From contig NZ_CP032823.1 of the NCBI RefSeq assembly GCF_003660105.1, forward strand, positions 1,240,001-1,304,000: 64,000 nucleotides of DNA, given 5' to 3'. This DNA comes from Aliarcobacter cryaerophilus ATCC 43158 (GTDB lineage Bacteria > Campylobacterota > Campylobacteria > Campylobacterales > Arcobacteraceae). Under the pieces are notes generated by a model. The model ran no database searches and was not told the DNA's origin. It saw only the letters and a list, made by a program, of their open reading frames with translations. Below, piece after piece: positions 45,166 through 54,204 of the stretch. The first letter of the stretch is position 1, and each line of letters starts with the position of its first letter. The position numbers and the translations under genes are program-made.

Positions 45166-45838
45166 TATTATACTGATACAAAATTCCATCATCAAATGCT
45201 ACCCAAAAAGAAGCTGGCAAAGATGCTTTTTTTAATAAATTATTTGTCCAAGTGTTACAAGTGTGAAAAATACTATAACTTCCTATTGCTTCATAAAAAG
45301 CATCATTTTGTCCATATTGTGATGTTGTTTTTATATTTATTGGTTTTTCATCTTTATATTGTAAAGAGTTTTTTATTGTAGATATTATTGAGTTATACTG
45401 TTCTTTAGAGATTTTTATTTTATATGTTAAATCATCTTTTACAATCTCATCATAATATGTAATATGTAAAGCAGCATTTCCAAGACCAAATCCTGCAATC
45501 AAAGCAGTACTAAGTTTTAATTGTGCCCAAGTTGGAGTATCTAGATAAAAACCCTTATCTCCCCAACCAACACTAATATATGAGAAATCATCTCTTTTGC
45601 TTAAAGTATCTTCAAAATTGAAAAACTCAAACCAATTTATCATATCACTTTTTATAGGTAAAACTACATCTGTATGCACTCCATTTGATTTTATAAAAAT
45701 TTCATACACAAGATTTTCATTTGTAGAATAATTTGTTGTAATTTTTGAAAGAATACTTTCACTTAATAAATATATAAATACAAATAAAAATATTGATAAG
45801 ATACTAAAAAAAATACTTTTCAAAAAAATTTTAAGCAT
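45149..45838 (-). CDS. DUF2459 / TIGR02117-type protein
   Basis: 229 residues with an N-terminal membrane anchor (about 8-28) and a periplasmic domain matching the family's motifs KSNGVHTDVVLPI, SVGWGDKGFYLDTP and TCNTWTNNLLKKA. The last, with a CxxW-like conserved cysteine region, together with the conserved H and D residues suggests a hydrolase-like catalytic fold, but no activity is known to me. It is a single-gene unit with a 94-nt gap upstream towards the divergent sixA gene. Its 3' end lies in the terminator hairpin. Confidence 0.75.
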   Translation of the reverse strand: MLKIFLKSIFFSILSIFLFVFIYLLSESILSKITTNYSTNENLVYEIFIKSNGVHTDVVLPIKSDMINWFEFFNFEDTLSKRDDFSYISVGWGDKGFYLDTPTWAQLKLSTALIAGFGLGNAALHITYYDEIVKDDLTYKIKISKEQYNSIISTIKNSLQYKDEKPINIKTTSQYGQNDAFYEAIGSYSIFHTCNTWTNNLLKKASLPASFWVAFDDGILYQYNKKSNP

Positions 45839-45932
45839 TAGTAATATTTCCTTATATCTATTTTTGATAATTTTATTATTAATTTATAAAAATATAGTTA
45901 AAATCTAGCATTTTTATTTAAAGCAGGGAAAA

Positions 45933-46412
45933 ATGAAAAAACTTTTTATAGCAAGGCATACAACAAAACAAAGAGAAACACCAAACGAATACGATTATGA
46001 TACAGAATTAACTAAAGAAGGCATCGAAAAAGCGACTCAAATGGCTCAAAAGTTGGCTTTGGAAAATCATCAAATTGATTTAATAGTAGCAAGTCCAGCA
46101 GTAAGAACAAGACACACAGCAGAAATTTTTGCAAAAGAGTTAGGATATAACAAAACTATTATGCTAAATGAAGTTTTATATATGGCATTTGTAAATGAAC
46201 TAATAGAAACTATTACATATACTTATGACAGTATAGATAGTATGTTAATAGTAGGTCATAATCCATCTTTAACTGCTTTAGCAGTTACACTTTTAGGATT
46301 TAAAGAGAAATTCGAAGAGGGTGCAGTTATGCAAATAGATTTTGATTGTAATAGCTGGATTGATATTGATAAAAACAATGCAAAATTAATAAGCTATACT
46401 ATTCCAAAATAG
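45933..46412 (+). CDS. sixA: SixA-like phosphohistidine phosphatase
   Basis: 159 residues of the histidine phosphatase fold. The catalytic RH is R8-H9 (FIARHTTK, with T where most SixA have G). The second arginine is R58 in ASPAVRTRHTAE, and the second histidine is H109 in IVGHNPSL. SixA dephosphorylates histidine phosphotransfer domains. The ribosome site CAGGGAA precedes ATG. It ends 6 nt from the convergent secreted-protein gene and has no operon partner. Confidence 0.85.
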   Translation: MKKLFIARHTTKQRETPNEYDYDTELTKEGIEKATQMAQKLALENHQIDLIVASPAVRTRHTAEIFAKELGYNKTIMLNEVLYMAFVNELIETITYTYDSIDSMLIVGHNPSLTALAVTLLGFKEKFEEGAVMQIDFDCNSWIDIDKNNAKLISYTIPK

Positions 46413-46418
46413 TTTAGC

Positions 46419-46829
46419 TTACTTTATATTTTTATTCATCAAAGCAATAGTTGCCAAATTTGTAAGCTCATTTAATGTTTTTGAGTCTAGCTTTCTATCA
46501 CCAATAACAAAGCTAAAAATCTCAATAAAGTTATCTCTTCCCCAAACTCTAAGCTCAGAAACGTTCAAAAACTTTTCAGTACTTAGCGTTTGACCTTTAT
46601 TATTTTTAATTATAATTTTTGCACTATCACTATTTTCAAAGTTTCCTTTTATTCCATCATTATTTTTAATTTGATAGCTTACAATTGCATCTAAAATCTT
46701 ACCACTTACTAAACTTCCATCATCTACTACTTTTTTTGGAAAACCACTATTTTTTAGAAAGTCATCCCATTTATCTGCATAAATATTAGTAGATAAAAAA
46801 AGTAAAACAAAAATTAAAAATTTTTTCAT
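46419..46829 (-). CDS. Secreted protein of unknown function downstream of mnmE
   Basis: 136 residues with a Sec signal peptide (MKKFLIFVLLFLSTNIYADK; cleavage after YA). The mature protein has GLVSGK-like VDDGSLVSGKILDAIVSYQ and VWGRDNFIEIFSFVIGDRKL. No family recognised. It lies 1 nt after mnmE in the same direction and is therefore the tail of the rpmH-to-mnmE operon. Periplasmic location is predicted. Confidence 0.75.
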   Translation of the reverse strand: MKKFLIFVLLFLSTNIYADKWDDFLKNSGFPKKVVDDGSLVSGKILDAIVSYQIKNNDGIKGNFENSDSAKIIIKNNKGQTLSTEKFLNVSELRVWGRDNFIEIFSFVIGDRKLDSKTLNELTNLATIALMNKNIK

Positions 46830-46830
46830 A

Positions 46831-48174
46831 CTATTTTCCTAAACAAAATTCACCAAACATAACATCTAACATCTCATCATTTTCATAAGGTCTAGTAATA
46901 TTCGAAATTTCATGTAAAGCTTCTGTTATATGGTGTGCAAAAAACTCTAATTCTCCACTATATAGTGGAGTTTTTGCCATTTTTATATTTTGTAATGTAT
47001 TTTCAACACTATTTATTTGTCTTTTTGAAACTAATGTAAGCTCATCTGTTCCACTATTTTCATCCAATATTTTTTCTATACTCTTAATAAGTAAATTAAT
47101 ATTCTGCTTTGTTGAAAGTTCTATAAATTCACCTATTAAATCTGTTTCAAAGAAATTTGATAAATCTGTTTTATTTAAAATCTTGATAATATTTTTATTT
47201 TCTTGTGAAGCTAAAAGCTCTAAAATCTTATCATCTTCACTATCTTTAATTCTGCTATTATCAAATAAAGCTACAATAATATCAGCTTCATTTATAGCAT
47301 TTATTGATTTTTCAATTCCAATTTGTTCAATTACATCACTTGTATTTTCTCTAATTCCAGCAGTATCGACTATTTTAATAATATGTGTTCCAATTTTTAC
47401 ACTCTCTTCAATAGTGTCTCTTGTCGTTCCTGCAATATCTGAAATAATAGCTCTATCATAGTTAAGTAGCTTATTTAAAAGACTAGATTTCCCAACATTT
47501 GGCTTTCCAATGATTGCAACTTTAAATCCATCAATCATACCTTCTCTTCTTTTACTAGCTTCTAGCGTATTTTCTAGTTTTTGTTCTATTTTTGCTATCT
47601 TTTCTTCAATTTTTAAAAAAATATCACTAGGTAAATCTTCTTCAGCATAATCAATAGTAACCTCTGTATATGCAAGCATAAAAAGCAAATCTTCTCTGAT
47701 ATCTTCTACAAAATCTTTAAGCTCACCTTTTAGTTGCCTAGCCAATAGTTTTACAGCATCACTACTTCTTGCTTCAATTATTTTTGATATTGCTTCTGCT
47801 TTACTCAAATCTATTTTATTATTCAAAAAAGCTCTTTTTGAAAACTCTCCAGCAGTTGCCATCCTTGCACCATATTCTAAAACTGTATCCAAAACAATTG
47901 AAGCAATCGCAACTCCACCATGAATTTGAAACTCAATTATATCTTCACCTGTAAAAGAGTTTGGAGCTTTAAAATATAAAATTATAGCTTCATCTATAAT
48001 ATTTTGATCTTTATCATACAAATAAGATAGTGTTGCAACTCTTGGATTTATAGTAGTTTTTTGTGAAATTTTAAAAGCAATTTCAAGAGCTTTTACTCCT
48101 GAAACTCTAACTATTGAAATAGAACCTATTCCAGATGCTGTAGCAATTGCTACAATAGTATCATCGTTATACAA
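46831..48174 (-). CDS. mnmE: tRNA modification GTPase MnmE
   Basis: With MnmG it installs the cmnm5 group on wobble uridine of several tRNAs. The N-terminal tetrahydrofolate-binding domain begins DDTIVAIATASGIGSISIVR, and the G domain at about 222-375 shows GKPNVGKSSLLNKLL, DIAGTTRDTIEE and NKTDLS. The C-terminal helical domain ends with FGEFCLGK, the CxGK signature. 447 residues. It follows jag by 2 nt in the canonical rpmH-rnpA-yidD-yidC-jag-mnmE order. Confidence 0.97.
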   Translation of the reverse strand: MYNDDTIVAIATASGIGSISIVRVSGVKALEIAFKISQKTTINPRVATLSYLYDKDQNIIDEAIILYFKAPNSFTGEDIIEFQIHGGVAIASIVLDTVLEYGARMATAGEFSKRAFLNNKIDLSKAEAISKIIEARSSDAVKLLARQLKGELKDFVEDIREDLLFMLAYTEVTIDYAEEDLPSDIFLKIEEKIAKIEQKLENTLEASKRREGMIDGFKVAIIGKPNVGKSSLLNKLLNYDRAIISDIAGTTRDTIEESVKIGTHIIKIVDTAGIRENTSDVIEQIGIEKSINAINEADIIVALFDNSRIKDSEDDKILELLASQENKNIIKILNKTDLSNFFETDLIGEFIELSTKQNINLLIKSIEKILDENSGTDELTLVSKRQINSVENTLQNIKMAKTPLYSGELEFFAHHITEALHEISNITRPYENDEMLDVMFGEFCLGK

Positions 48175-48176
48175 TA

Positions 48177-49052
48177 TTAATCTTCTTTTTGTTTGTACTC
48201 ATTTACAAGTACATATTTTTCACCTTTTATATTTGTTTTAACAGCAACATATTTCAAAGGAAACTCTTCTCTTAATCTTTTAAGAGCAATATGTACTAAA
48301 ATACCATCAAGAGGCTTTGTTTTAAAGCTTCCTTTCTCTTTGATTATCTCAATTACAGGCTCTAGGTATAGACAAATAGCAGCTTCTTGATTTTTTAAAA
48401 ATTCAGCAACTTCAAGACGAAGCATCAATCCAAATTTATCATTTATCCAGTTAAATAAGATATATGATAAAGCCTTGTATCTATAGCCCTCTTTTCCAAT
48501 AAGTAGTGCAGAATCTTCTCCCAAAAATTCAATAAAAATTGTCTCATCATCATAAAAACTAACTTTTATATCTTCTAATCTAAAACAAGATTTATCAAAC
48601 AAAAGATTTAAACCATTTTTTATCTCTGATATTATTTCATCTTTCGATTTTTTAATTATAATTTTTGAAATATCATTTGATTTTTCTTCATGATAAAACT
48701 TATCAAAAATCTTCTCTTTTGATTCAACTTTTGGAACATTACAAGAAACTTCTTCAGTTTCTAAAGTTTTCTTGCAATCTTTTTCAACACTATTCTTTTT
48801 AGAACTTTCCAATCTTGAGCTAACATCTTCTATATTTACACTCTTATTTCTATAAGATTTCAAAGAATCATTATTATCTACTTTATCTGTTTTACAAACA
48901 GCACATATTATCGCTCGTTTTTTTCCAAAACCTAAAAAACCACTACTTGGTTGCTGAAATACTTCAATTGAAAGCTCTGTAATTGAGCATCCAAACTCTA
49001 AAGTTGCCATTTCGTAGGCTTTTTCTAAACTATCTGCTTCAAACTTTTTCAT
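48177..49052 (-). CDS. jag: Jag/KhpB RNA-binding protein
   Basis: 291 residues: Jag N-terminal domain (1-50, MATLEFGCSITELSIEVFQQ), a variable acidic/basic linker, a KH domain (about 135-215, ALLIGKEGYRYKALSYIL) and an R3H domain (about 220-285, LKRLREEFPLKYVAVKT). In Gram-positives KhpB binds RNA with KhpA and influences division and elongation. It lies between yidC and mnmE, the usual place. The linker is longer than in many homologues and low in complexity. Confidence 0.92.
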   Translation of the reverse strand: MKKFEADSLEKAYEMATLEFGCSITELSIEVFQQPSSGFLGFGKKRAIICAVCKTDKVDNNDSLKSYRNKSVNIEDVSSRLESSKKNSVEKDCKKTLETEEVSCNVPKVESKEKIFDKFYHEEKSNDISKIIIKKSKDEIISEIKNGLNLLFDKSCFRLEDIKVSFYDDETIFIEFLGEDSALLIGKEGYRYKALSYILFNWINDKFGLMLRLEVAEFLKNQEAAICLYLEPVIEIIKEKGSFKTKPLDGILVHIALKRLREEFPLKYVAVKTNIKGEKYVLVNEYKQKED

Positions 49053-49062
49053 AACTTCCTAC

Positions 49063-50646
49063 TTAATTAGTATTTGCGACTCTTTTTTTCTCAAATATTC
49101 TATTAATAGTATATTGTTGAGCTATAGTAAATAAGTTATTTACAAACCAATATAGAGTAAGTCCAGCTGGGAACCACAAGAAGAAGAATGTAAACACTAT
49201 TGGTAATAGTTGGAAAATCTTCTTTTGCATCTCATCTTGCATTGTATTTGGTGTAATTTTTTGTTGAATATACATCGTTGCACCCATTAAAATTGGTAAT
49301 ACAAAATATGGATCCATTTCAGCTAAATCATGTATCCAAAAAATCCATTCAGCACCTTTTAACTCAATTGCATTAATTAAAACTCTATAAATAGCAAAGA
49401 AAACTGGAATTTGTAAAATTAATGGTAAACATCCACCCATTGGGTTTGCACCATGTTTTTTATACAATTCCATCATTGCCATTGATTGTTTTTGCTTATC
49501 ACCTTTATATTTATTTTGGATATCTTTCATTTTTGGTGCTAAATCTTTTAATTTCTGCATACTCATCATACCTTTATATGATAAAGGATAAAGCACAAGT
49601 TTAATTAAAATAGTTAAAACAACAATAGTCCAACCCCAGTTTCCAATATATCCTTGTAAAAATTGAAGAAGAACAAACATTGGTTTTGCAATAAATGTAA
49701 ACCAACCATAATCTATTACATCAATTAATTGAGGATTTAAAGCTTCCAAATCTTTATGATTTTTTGGTCCCATAAATCCACTAAAATTTGTACTAGTTCC
49801 TGCTTGAATAAATGCTTGAGCATCATTATTTGCATCAGGCATAAGAGTAACTGCTAATGATTTCTCAAAATTATAAATAACAGTTGCATAATATCTATCA
49901 AAATTTGATATAAATTTAACACCTACTAAATCTTTATTGCTTTTTAAATCACCATCTTCTATCGTATCTAAAGTTCCATCATTTAGCTTTGCAATAAATC
50001 CATGAACAGCATACATATCAGCCAAAACATTTGGTCTAAATCCGTTTGTAATAAAGAACTGCTCATTGTTTGTAGAACTAACAGCTAAATCATAGTGTCC
50101 ATCTGGATAAAATGTAAACTTTTTTGTCAAAGTTGTACCACTTAGAGTTTGAGTTAAAGTTAGCTCTTGATTATTTGTTGTAGCATTGATAGTAGAAGAA
50201 CTAGCTATTACATCTACCTTAAAAGCTTCATCATTTAAAACTCTATTTGAAAATCTAACTTCCAATGGTCTTAACTGATTATCAGCAAAAAGTTTAATTC
50301 GATTATTTTTATCATCTTTATACTTTTCTTCAAGTAAAGTAACTTGATATATACGACCTAGATTGTCAATTTCTATAATATTTTTCTCTGTTTTAATTGT
50401 AGCAACAATATTTTTACTCTCATTAACTACTGGTGCTAAAGAGTTTGTATTATTATTTATTTGCTCTTTTATCTCTGGAGCAGAATTTGCTTTTTGCTCT
50501 TGCTCTATTTTTTGTTGTTCCATCTTCTCAATCTGTTTTGGCTTTAAAACCAAAAATTCATAAGCTATAAAAAATACAAAAACCAATACGGTCATTATTA
50601 TCATTCGTTTTTGTAAACCACTGTTTTGATTATTACTACTATTCAT
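49063..50646 (-). CDS. yidC: Membrane protein insertase YidC
   Basis: 527-residue inner-membrane insertase of the Gram-negative type: TM1 at about 14-32 (MIIMTVLVFVFFIAYEFLVL), a large periplasmic domain (about 55-335), then five helices. GNWGWTIVVLTILIKLVLYP and LYKKHGANPMGGCLPLILQI are the conserved cytoplasmic-loop parts. The hydrophilic-groove arginine/lysine region follows TM2. It lies 10 nt before jag and 1 nt after yidD. Confidence 0.97.
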   Translation of the reverse strand: MNSSNNQNSGLQKRMIIMTVLVFVFFIAYEFLVLKPKQIEKMEQQKIEQEQKANSAPEIKEQINNNTNSLAPVVNESKNIVATIKTEKNIIEIDNLGRIYQVTLLEEKYKDDKNNRIKLFADNQLRPLEVRFSNRVLNDEAFKVDVIASSSTINATTNNQELTLTQTLSGTTLTKKFTFYPDGHYDLAVSSTNNEQFFITNGFRPNVLADMYAVHGFIAKLNDGTLDTIEDGDLKSNKDLVGVKFISNFDRYYATVIYNFEKSLAVTLMPDANNDAQAFIQAGTSTNFSGFMGPKNHKDLEALNPQLIDVIDYGWFTFIAKPMFVLLQFLQGYIGNWGWTIVVLTILIKLVLYPLSYKGMMSMQKLKDLAPKMKDIQNKYKGDKQKQSMAMMELYKKHGANPMGGCLPLILQIPVFFAIYRVLINAIELKGAEWIFWIHDLAEMDPYFVLPILMGATMYIQQKITPNTMQDEMQKKIFQLLPIVFTFFFLWFPAGLTLYWFVNNLFTIAQQYTINRIFEKKRVANTN

Positions 50647-50647
50647 C

Positions 50648-50974
50648 CTACTTCTTCCACTCCCTGTTTTTTACTACTAAAAATTTTCCATTTTTTAAAG
50701 GCACATACCAATATACTATTTTAATTTTATTATATTTGATATTTTGATTTTTTTTTAACCTATTTATTACTGGATAGTCAAAACCACCATCAAAAAGTTG
50801 GTTACACTTTAAAATGCGTATTATTGTATAAAAAATAGCCTTAAAAAAACTATTATTATCAAGTTGCCAAAGTGCATATTGTGAACATGTTGGATAGTAT
50901 CTACACGAACCATATGATAAAACTGTTAAATATTTTTGATAAAACTTTATAAAAAGTTTTGAGATAGCTTTCAT
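50648..50974 (-). CDS. yidD: Membrane protein insertion efficiency factor YidD
   Basis: 108 residues with the family motif SCRYYPTCSQYALWQL near residue 22 and GFDYPVIN. YidD improves membrane protein insertion together with YidC. It is longer than most (about 70-85 residues) by a basic C-terminal tail with WYVPLKNGKFLVVKNREW. The ATG overlaps the rnpA stop (ATGA). Confidence 0.92.
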   Translation of the reverse strand: MKAISKLFIKFYQKYLTVLSYGSCRYYPTCSQYALWQLDNNSFFKAIFYTIIRILKCNQLFDGGFDYPVINRLKKNQNIKYNKIKIVYWYVPLKNGKFLVVKNREWKK

Positions 50975-51306
50975 TTAAGAACTTCTAGCCTTTTGAAAGC
51001 AAAATTAAAATCTCTTTTTAAATCTTGGAAATTCTTATCGTGTATGAGATTTTTAGCTACAAAAATATAGCTTCCTTCTTTTAGTCTATCTTCATAATCC
51101 AAAATACAAGCTCTTAATCTTCTTTTTGCCTTTGCTCTAAAAACTGCATTTCCAATCTTTTTTGAAGCAACGAAAGCCAATTTTAGATCATTTTTTGGCA
51201 TAAAAAAAGCGACAAAAGTCGGCGTATGCCAACTTTTACCGCTTTTGTAAAGTTTGTTGAACTCTTTTTGGCTATTAAGCCTAAAGTCCTTACTTAAACA
51301 GCTAAT
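50971..51306 (-). CDS. rnpA: Ribonuclease P protein component, probable ATT start
   Basis: Protein subunit of RNase P. Homology extends well upstream of the only ATG (51201): the in-frame translation reads [20 protein letters not shown], then [19 protein letters not shown], matching the Campylobacter RnpA N-terminus (FSTNEEFSSVYKVGKKWH). From that ATG the protein would be only 76 residues and lose the first strand-helix unit. No ATG, GTG or TTG exists in the upstream frame, which is closed by TAG ten codons earlier; ATT at 51306-51304 gives 111 residues, the normal length. It overlaps the rpmH stop. [19 protein letters not shown] is the conserved RNA-binding helix. Confidence 0.85.
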   Translation of the reverse strand: MSCLSKDFRLNSQKEFNKLYKSGKSWHTPTFVAFFMPKNDLKLAFVASKKIGNAVFRAKAKRRLRACILDYEDRLKEGSYIFVAKNLIHDKNFQDLKRDFNFAFKRLEVLK

Positions 51307-51428
51307 CTTTTTCTACCTTTAGCTCTTCTTGCATTAATTACTCTTCTACCATTTTTCGTAGCCATTCTTACTCTAAACCCGTGAGTTCTTTTCTTAGGAG
51401 TGTTATGTGGTTGATATGTTCTTTTCAT
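51294..51428 (-). CDS. rpmH: Ribosomal protein L34
   Basis: 44-residue L34, too short for most ORF lists: [20 protein letters not shown] then [20 protein letters not shown] and RLAV. It is highly basic and conserved. It is the first gene of the rpmH-rnpA-yidD-yidC-jag-mnmE operon; its stop lies within the beginning of rnpA in another frame. A TATAAT -10 lies 42 nt upstream. Confidence 0.97.
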   Translation of the reverse strand: MKRTYQPHNTPKKRTHGFRVRMATKNGRRVINARRAKGRKRLAV

Positions 51429-51469
51429 CTTACTCTTACCCTTTTATATTTTTCAAAATTAAGTTGTGG

Positions 51470-51475
51470 ATTATA
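51470..51475 (-). promoter_or_regulatory. -10 element of the rpmH operon
   Basis: On the minus strand, TATAAT is preceded by TTGCC and a T/A-rich stretch, 42 nt upstream of the rpmH ATG. It lies in the 76-nt gap after clpB, so it would drive the whole rpmH-mnmE run. No convincing -35 hexamer is visible. Confidence 0.65.
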
Positions 51476-51504
51476 GGCAAATTTTACTTAAACTATTCTT
51501 TTCT

Positions 51505-54084
51505 TTAAGATACACTTACAACAATCTCATCTCTTTTAATATCAAACTCAACATTACTTCCCTCACCAATACTATCCTCAAGTATTAAATCAGCAAGCTT
51601 ATCTTCAACTATCTCATAAATAGCTCTTTTAAGGGGTCTAGCTCCATAAATAGGATCAAAACCAATCTTTGCAATATACTCTTTTGCTTCGTTTGTTAAA
51701 GATATTTTTATACCTTTTTCTTCAACTTTTTTCTTAATATTGTTAAATAAAATATCTACAATATTTGTAATTGCTTGAAGTCCTAATTGTTCAAAAATTA
51801 CAATATCATCAAGTCTATTTAAAAATTCTGGTCTAAAATGAGATTTTAATTCATCTAAAACAGCTTTTCGTCTTTCTTCTTTATCACTTATTTCAATAAT
51901 TCTTGAACTTCCAATATTTGAAGTTAAAATTATAATTGTATTTTTAAAATCAACCGTAACACCTTTGTTATCTGTTAATCTTCCATCATCAAGAACTTGT
52001 AAAAGTATATTAAATACATCTGGATGTGCTTTTTCAACCTCATCAAATAATATTACACTATAAGGTTTTCTTCTTACAGCTTCTGTTAATTGTCCACCTT
52101 CTTCGTATCCAACATATCCAGGAGCTGCTCCAACAAGTCTTGAAACAGCATGTTTTTCCATATATTCACTCATATCAAATCTAATAAGTGACTTTGCATC
52201 ATCAAACAAAAATTTTGCTAAAGTTTTAGCACTTTCAGTTTTTCCAACTCCTGTTGGTCCTAAAAATAAGAAACTTCCTATTGGTCGTGAAGTTTCACTT
52301 AAACCTGCTTTATTTCTTTTAATTGCTCTGCTAATTGCTTTTATTGCTTCATCTTGCCCTATTACATCTTGCTTTAAAACCTCTTCTACTTTTAAAACCT
52401 TTTGTTTTTCACTATCCATCATCTTATTTACAGGAATTCCAGTCCATTTTGAAACTATAGAAGCAATACTCTCTTCATCTACACTATTTCTTAATAGTGT
52501 TCCCTCTTTTTGCATTCTATCCCATTTTTCACTATTTTCTTTAATTTTTGCTTCAAGTGCAGGTATCTCACCATACTCTATTTTTGCAGCTTCTTCAAAT
52601 TTTGACTCTCGTTTAGCTATATTTGCTTTCGTTTTTAGTTCATCAATTTTTATTTTTAATTCACTTGTAGCATTAAAAGTTTGCTTCTCATTATCAAATC
52701 TAGCTTCTAAATTTTGTTTTTCCTCTTTTTTATTTGCTAACTCTTTTTCTATCTCTTTTATTCTATCTTCATTTTTTTGGCTTTTTTCCATTTTTAAAGC
52801 CTCTTTTTCTACATTTAAAGTTTGAATCTCTCTTTTAATATTTGATAGTGCAGTTGGTTCACTCTCTATTTGCATTTTAAGCTCTGCTGCTGCTTCATCT
52901 ATTAAATCTATTGCTTTATCTGGTAAAAATCTATCTGTTATATATCTATTTGAAAGTTTTGCAGCAGCAACTAATGCACTATCATTTATAGTAACATTAT
53001 GATGAGTTTCAAGCTTCTCTTTTATACCTCTTAAAATATGTAAAGCTTCATTTACACTCGGTTCATCTACTTTTATAGGCTGAAATCTTCTTTGCATTGC
53101 TGTATCTTTTTCAAAATATTTTCTATACTCTTTTAGCGTTGTTGCACCAATTGTATGAAGCTCTCCTCTAGCCAAACTTGGTTTTAAAATATTTGCAGCA
53201 TCCATACTTCCTTCGCTTGCACCTGCTCCAATAATAGTATGAATCTCATCAATAAATAAAATTATATTTCCAGCTTGTTTAACTTCATCTATTACAGATT
53301 TTAATCTATCTTCAAACTCTCCTCTATATTTTGCTCCTGCAATTAAAGCACCCATATCAAGAGTTACAACTCTTTTATTTAATAAACTGGTAGGTACATC
53401 TTTATTTACAATTCTTTGAGCTAAACCTTCTGCAATAGCAGTTTTTCCAGTTCCTGGCTCTCCTATTAAAATAGGATTGTTTTTTGTTTTTCGAATTAAG
53501 ATTTGCATCATTCTGTTTATTTGCTCATCTCTTCCAATAACAGGATCAAGCTCTCCATCTATTGCTTTTTTATTTAAATCTATTCCATACTTATTTAAAG
53601 CTTCAAGATTATCATCTCCACTTTGGCTATCTATTTGTTTTCCCGCTCTTAAGGCTTCTAGCTCTTTTTTTGCCTCTTTTAAATCTATATATTTACCTAA
53701 AATATCTTTTAATACTTTATTATCAAAGTTTGAAATAAGCCAAGTATCAATAGCTATAAACTTATCTCCATTACTTGCCATTTGTCCTTGTGCTTTTTGG
53801 AAACTCTCATAAAGCTCTCGTGAAAGTTTTATACTCTCTTTTGTAACGCTACTTACACTTGGAAGTTTACTTGCATTTGATTTTGCTTCAAGCTCAATTG
53901 CAGCTTTATTTACATTCATTTTATTTAATAATTGGTTTAAAACTGAATTAGTATTTGTAAGCAATGCCCAAATCAAGTGAACTATTTGCACCTCTTGATT
54001 TTTATTGTGTAAAGCTAAAGCTACGCTACTATCTATTGTTTCTCTTAGTTGATTTGTCATTTTTTCAAAAATATTGTCGTTCAT
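51505..54084 (-). CDS. clpB: ATP-dependent chaperone ClpB
   Basis: 859-residue Hsp100 disaggregase that rescues aggregated proteins with DnaK. Domains: N domain (1-145), NBD1 with Walker A GEPGTGKT (208-215) and [20 protein letters not shown], a middle coiled-coil domain (about 400-520, characteristic of ClpB versus ClpA/C), NBD2 with GPTGVGKTE and [18 protein letters not shown], then the C-terminal small domain. The consensus sigma-70 promoter and CIRCE operator directly upstream predict HrcA-controlled heat-shock induction. Confidence 0.97.
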   Translation of the reverse strand: MNDNIFEKMTNQLRETIDSSVALALHNKNQEVQIVHLIWALLTNTNSVLNQLLNKMNVNKAAIELEAKSNASKLPSVSSVTKESIKLSRELYESFQKAQGQMASNGDKFIAIDTWLISNFDNKVLKDILGKYIDLKEAKKELEALRAGKQIDSQSGDDNLEALNKYGIDLNKKAIDGELDPVIGRDEQINRMMQILIRKTKNNPILIGEPGTGKTAIAEGLAQRIVNKDVPTSLLNKRVVTLDMGALIAGAKYRGEFEDRLKSVIDEVKQAGNIILFIDEIHTIIGAGASEGSMDAANILKPSLARGELHTIGATTLKEYRKYFEKDTAMQRRFQPIKVDEPSVNEALHILRGIKEKLETHHNVTINDSALVAAAKLSNRYITDRFLPDKAIDLIDEAAAELKMQIESEPTALSNIKREIQTLNVEKEALKMEKSQKNEDRIKEIEKELANKKEEKQNLEARFDNEKQTFNATSELKIKIDELKTKANIAKRESKFEEAAKIEYGEIPALEAKIKENSEKWDRMQKEGTLLRNSVDEESIASIVSKWTGIPVNKMMDSEKQKVLKVEEVLKQDVIGQDEAIKAISRAIKRNKAGLSETSRPIGSFLFLGPTGVGKTESAKTLAKFLFDDAKSLIRFDMSEYMEKHAVSRLVGAAPGYVGYEEGGQLTEAVRRKPYSVILFDEVEKAHPDVFNILLQVLDDGRLTDNKGVTVDFKNTIIILTSNIGSSRIIEISDKEERRKAVLDELKSHFRPEFLNRLDDIVIFEQLGLQAITNIVDILFNNIKKKVEEKGIKISLTNEAKEYIAKIGFDPIYGARPLKRAIYEIVEDKLADLILEDSIGEGSNVEFDIKRDEIVVSVS

Positions 54085-54085
54085 A

Positions 54086-54112
54086 TTAGCACTCCTATTG
54101 TTTAATTGCTAA
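54086..54112 (-). promoter_or_regulatory. CIRCE operator (HrcA binding site) upstream of clpB
   Basis: TTAGCACTC (54086-54094, all nine bases of the consensus half) is followed by nine bases and AATTGCTAA (54104-54112, seven of nine matches to GAGTGCTAA). The spacing of exactly nine is that of CIRCE. It begins 2 nt upstream of the clpB ATG and overlaps the expected transcription start of the promoter at 54117-54145, so HrcA binding would block initiation. Confidence 0.82.
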
Positions 54113-54116
54113 TGTT

Positions 54117-54145
54117 ATTATATAACTTTAGTCAAGTCTTGTCAA
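54117..54145 (-). promoter_or_regulatory. Consensus sigma-70 promoter of clpB
   Basis: On the minus strand, TTGACA (54145-54140), 17 bases of spacer and TATAAT (54122-54117): both hexamers are perfect and spacing is ideal. Such a clean -35 is unusual in this AT-rich phylum, where -35 boxes are usually weak. Two direct copies of GTCAAG lie at 54131-54136 and 54141-54146. Confidence 0.85.
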
Positions 54146-54170
54146 GTTTTATATAAAATATATTTTCTAT

Positions 54171-54176
54171 TATAAT
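54171..54176 (+). promoter_or_regulatory. -10 element of rnhB
   Basis: TATAAT at 54171-54176, 28 nt upstream of the rnhB ATG, within the 120-nt divergent gap that also holds the clpB promoter. No clear -35. Confidence 0.55.
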
Positions 54177-54204
54177 ACTTTTCTAAAAAAAATCAAAGGT
54201 TTTT

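Noticed and set aside
50971-51201. rnpA as a 76-residue protein starting at the ATG at 51201
   Set aside because: The upstream frame carries clear RnpA homology ([18 protein letters not shown]), so the short form lacks conserved structure.
54131-54146. HspR (HAIR)-type operator near the clpB -35
   Set aside because: The GTCAAG copies are direct, not inverted, and spacing does not fit CTTGAGT-N7-ACTCAAG.
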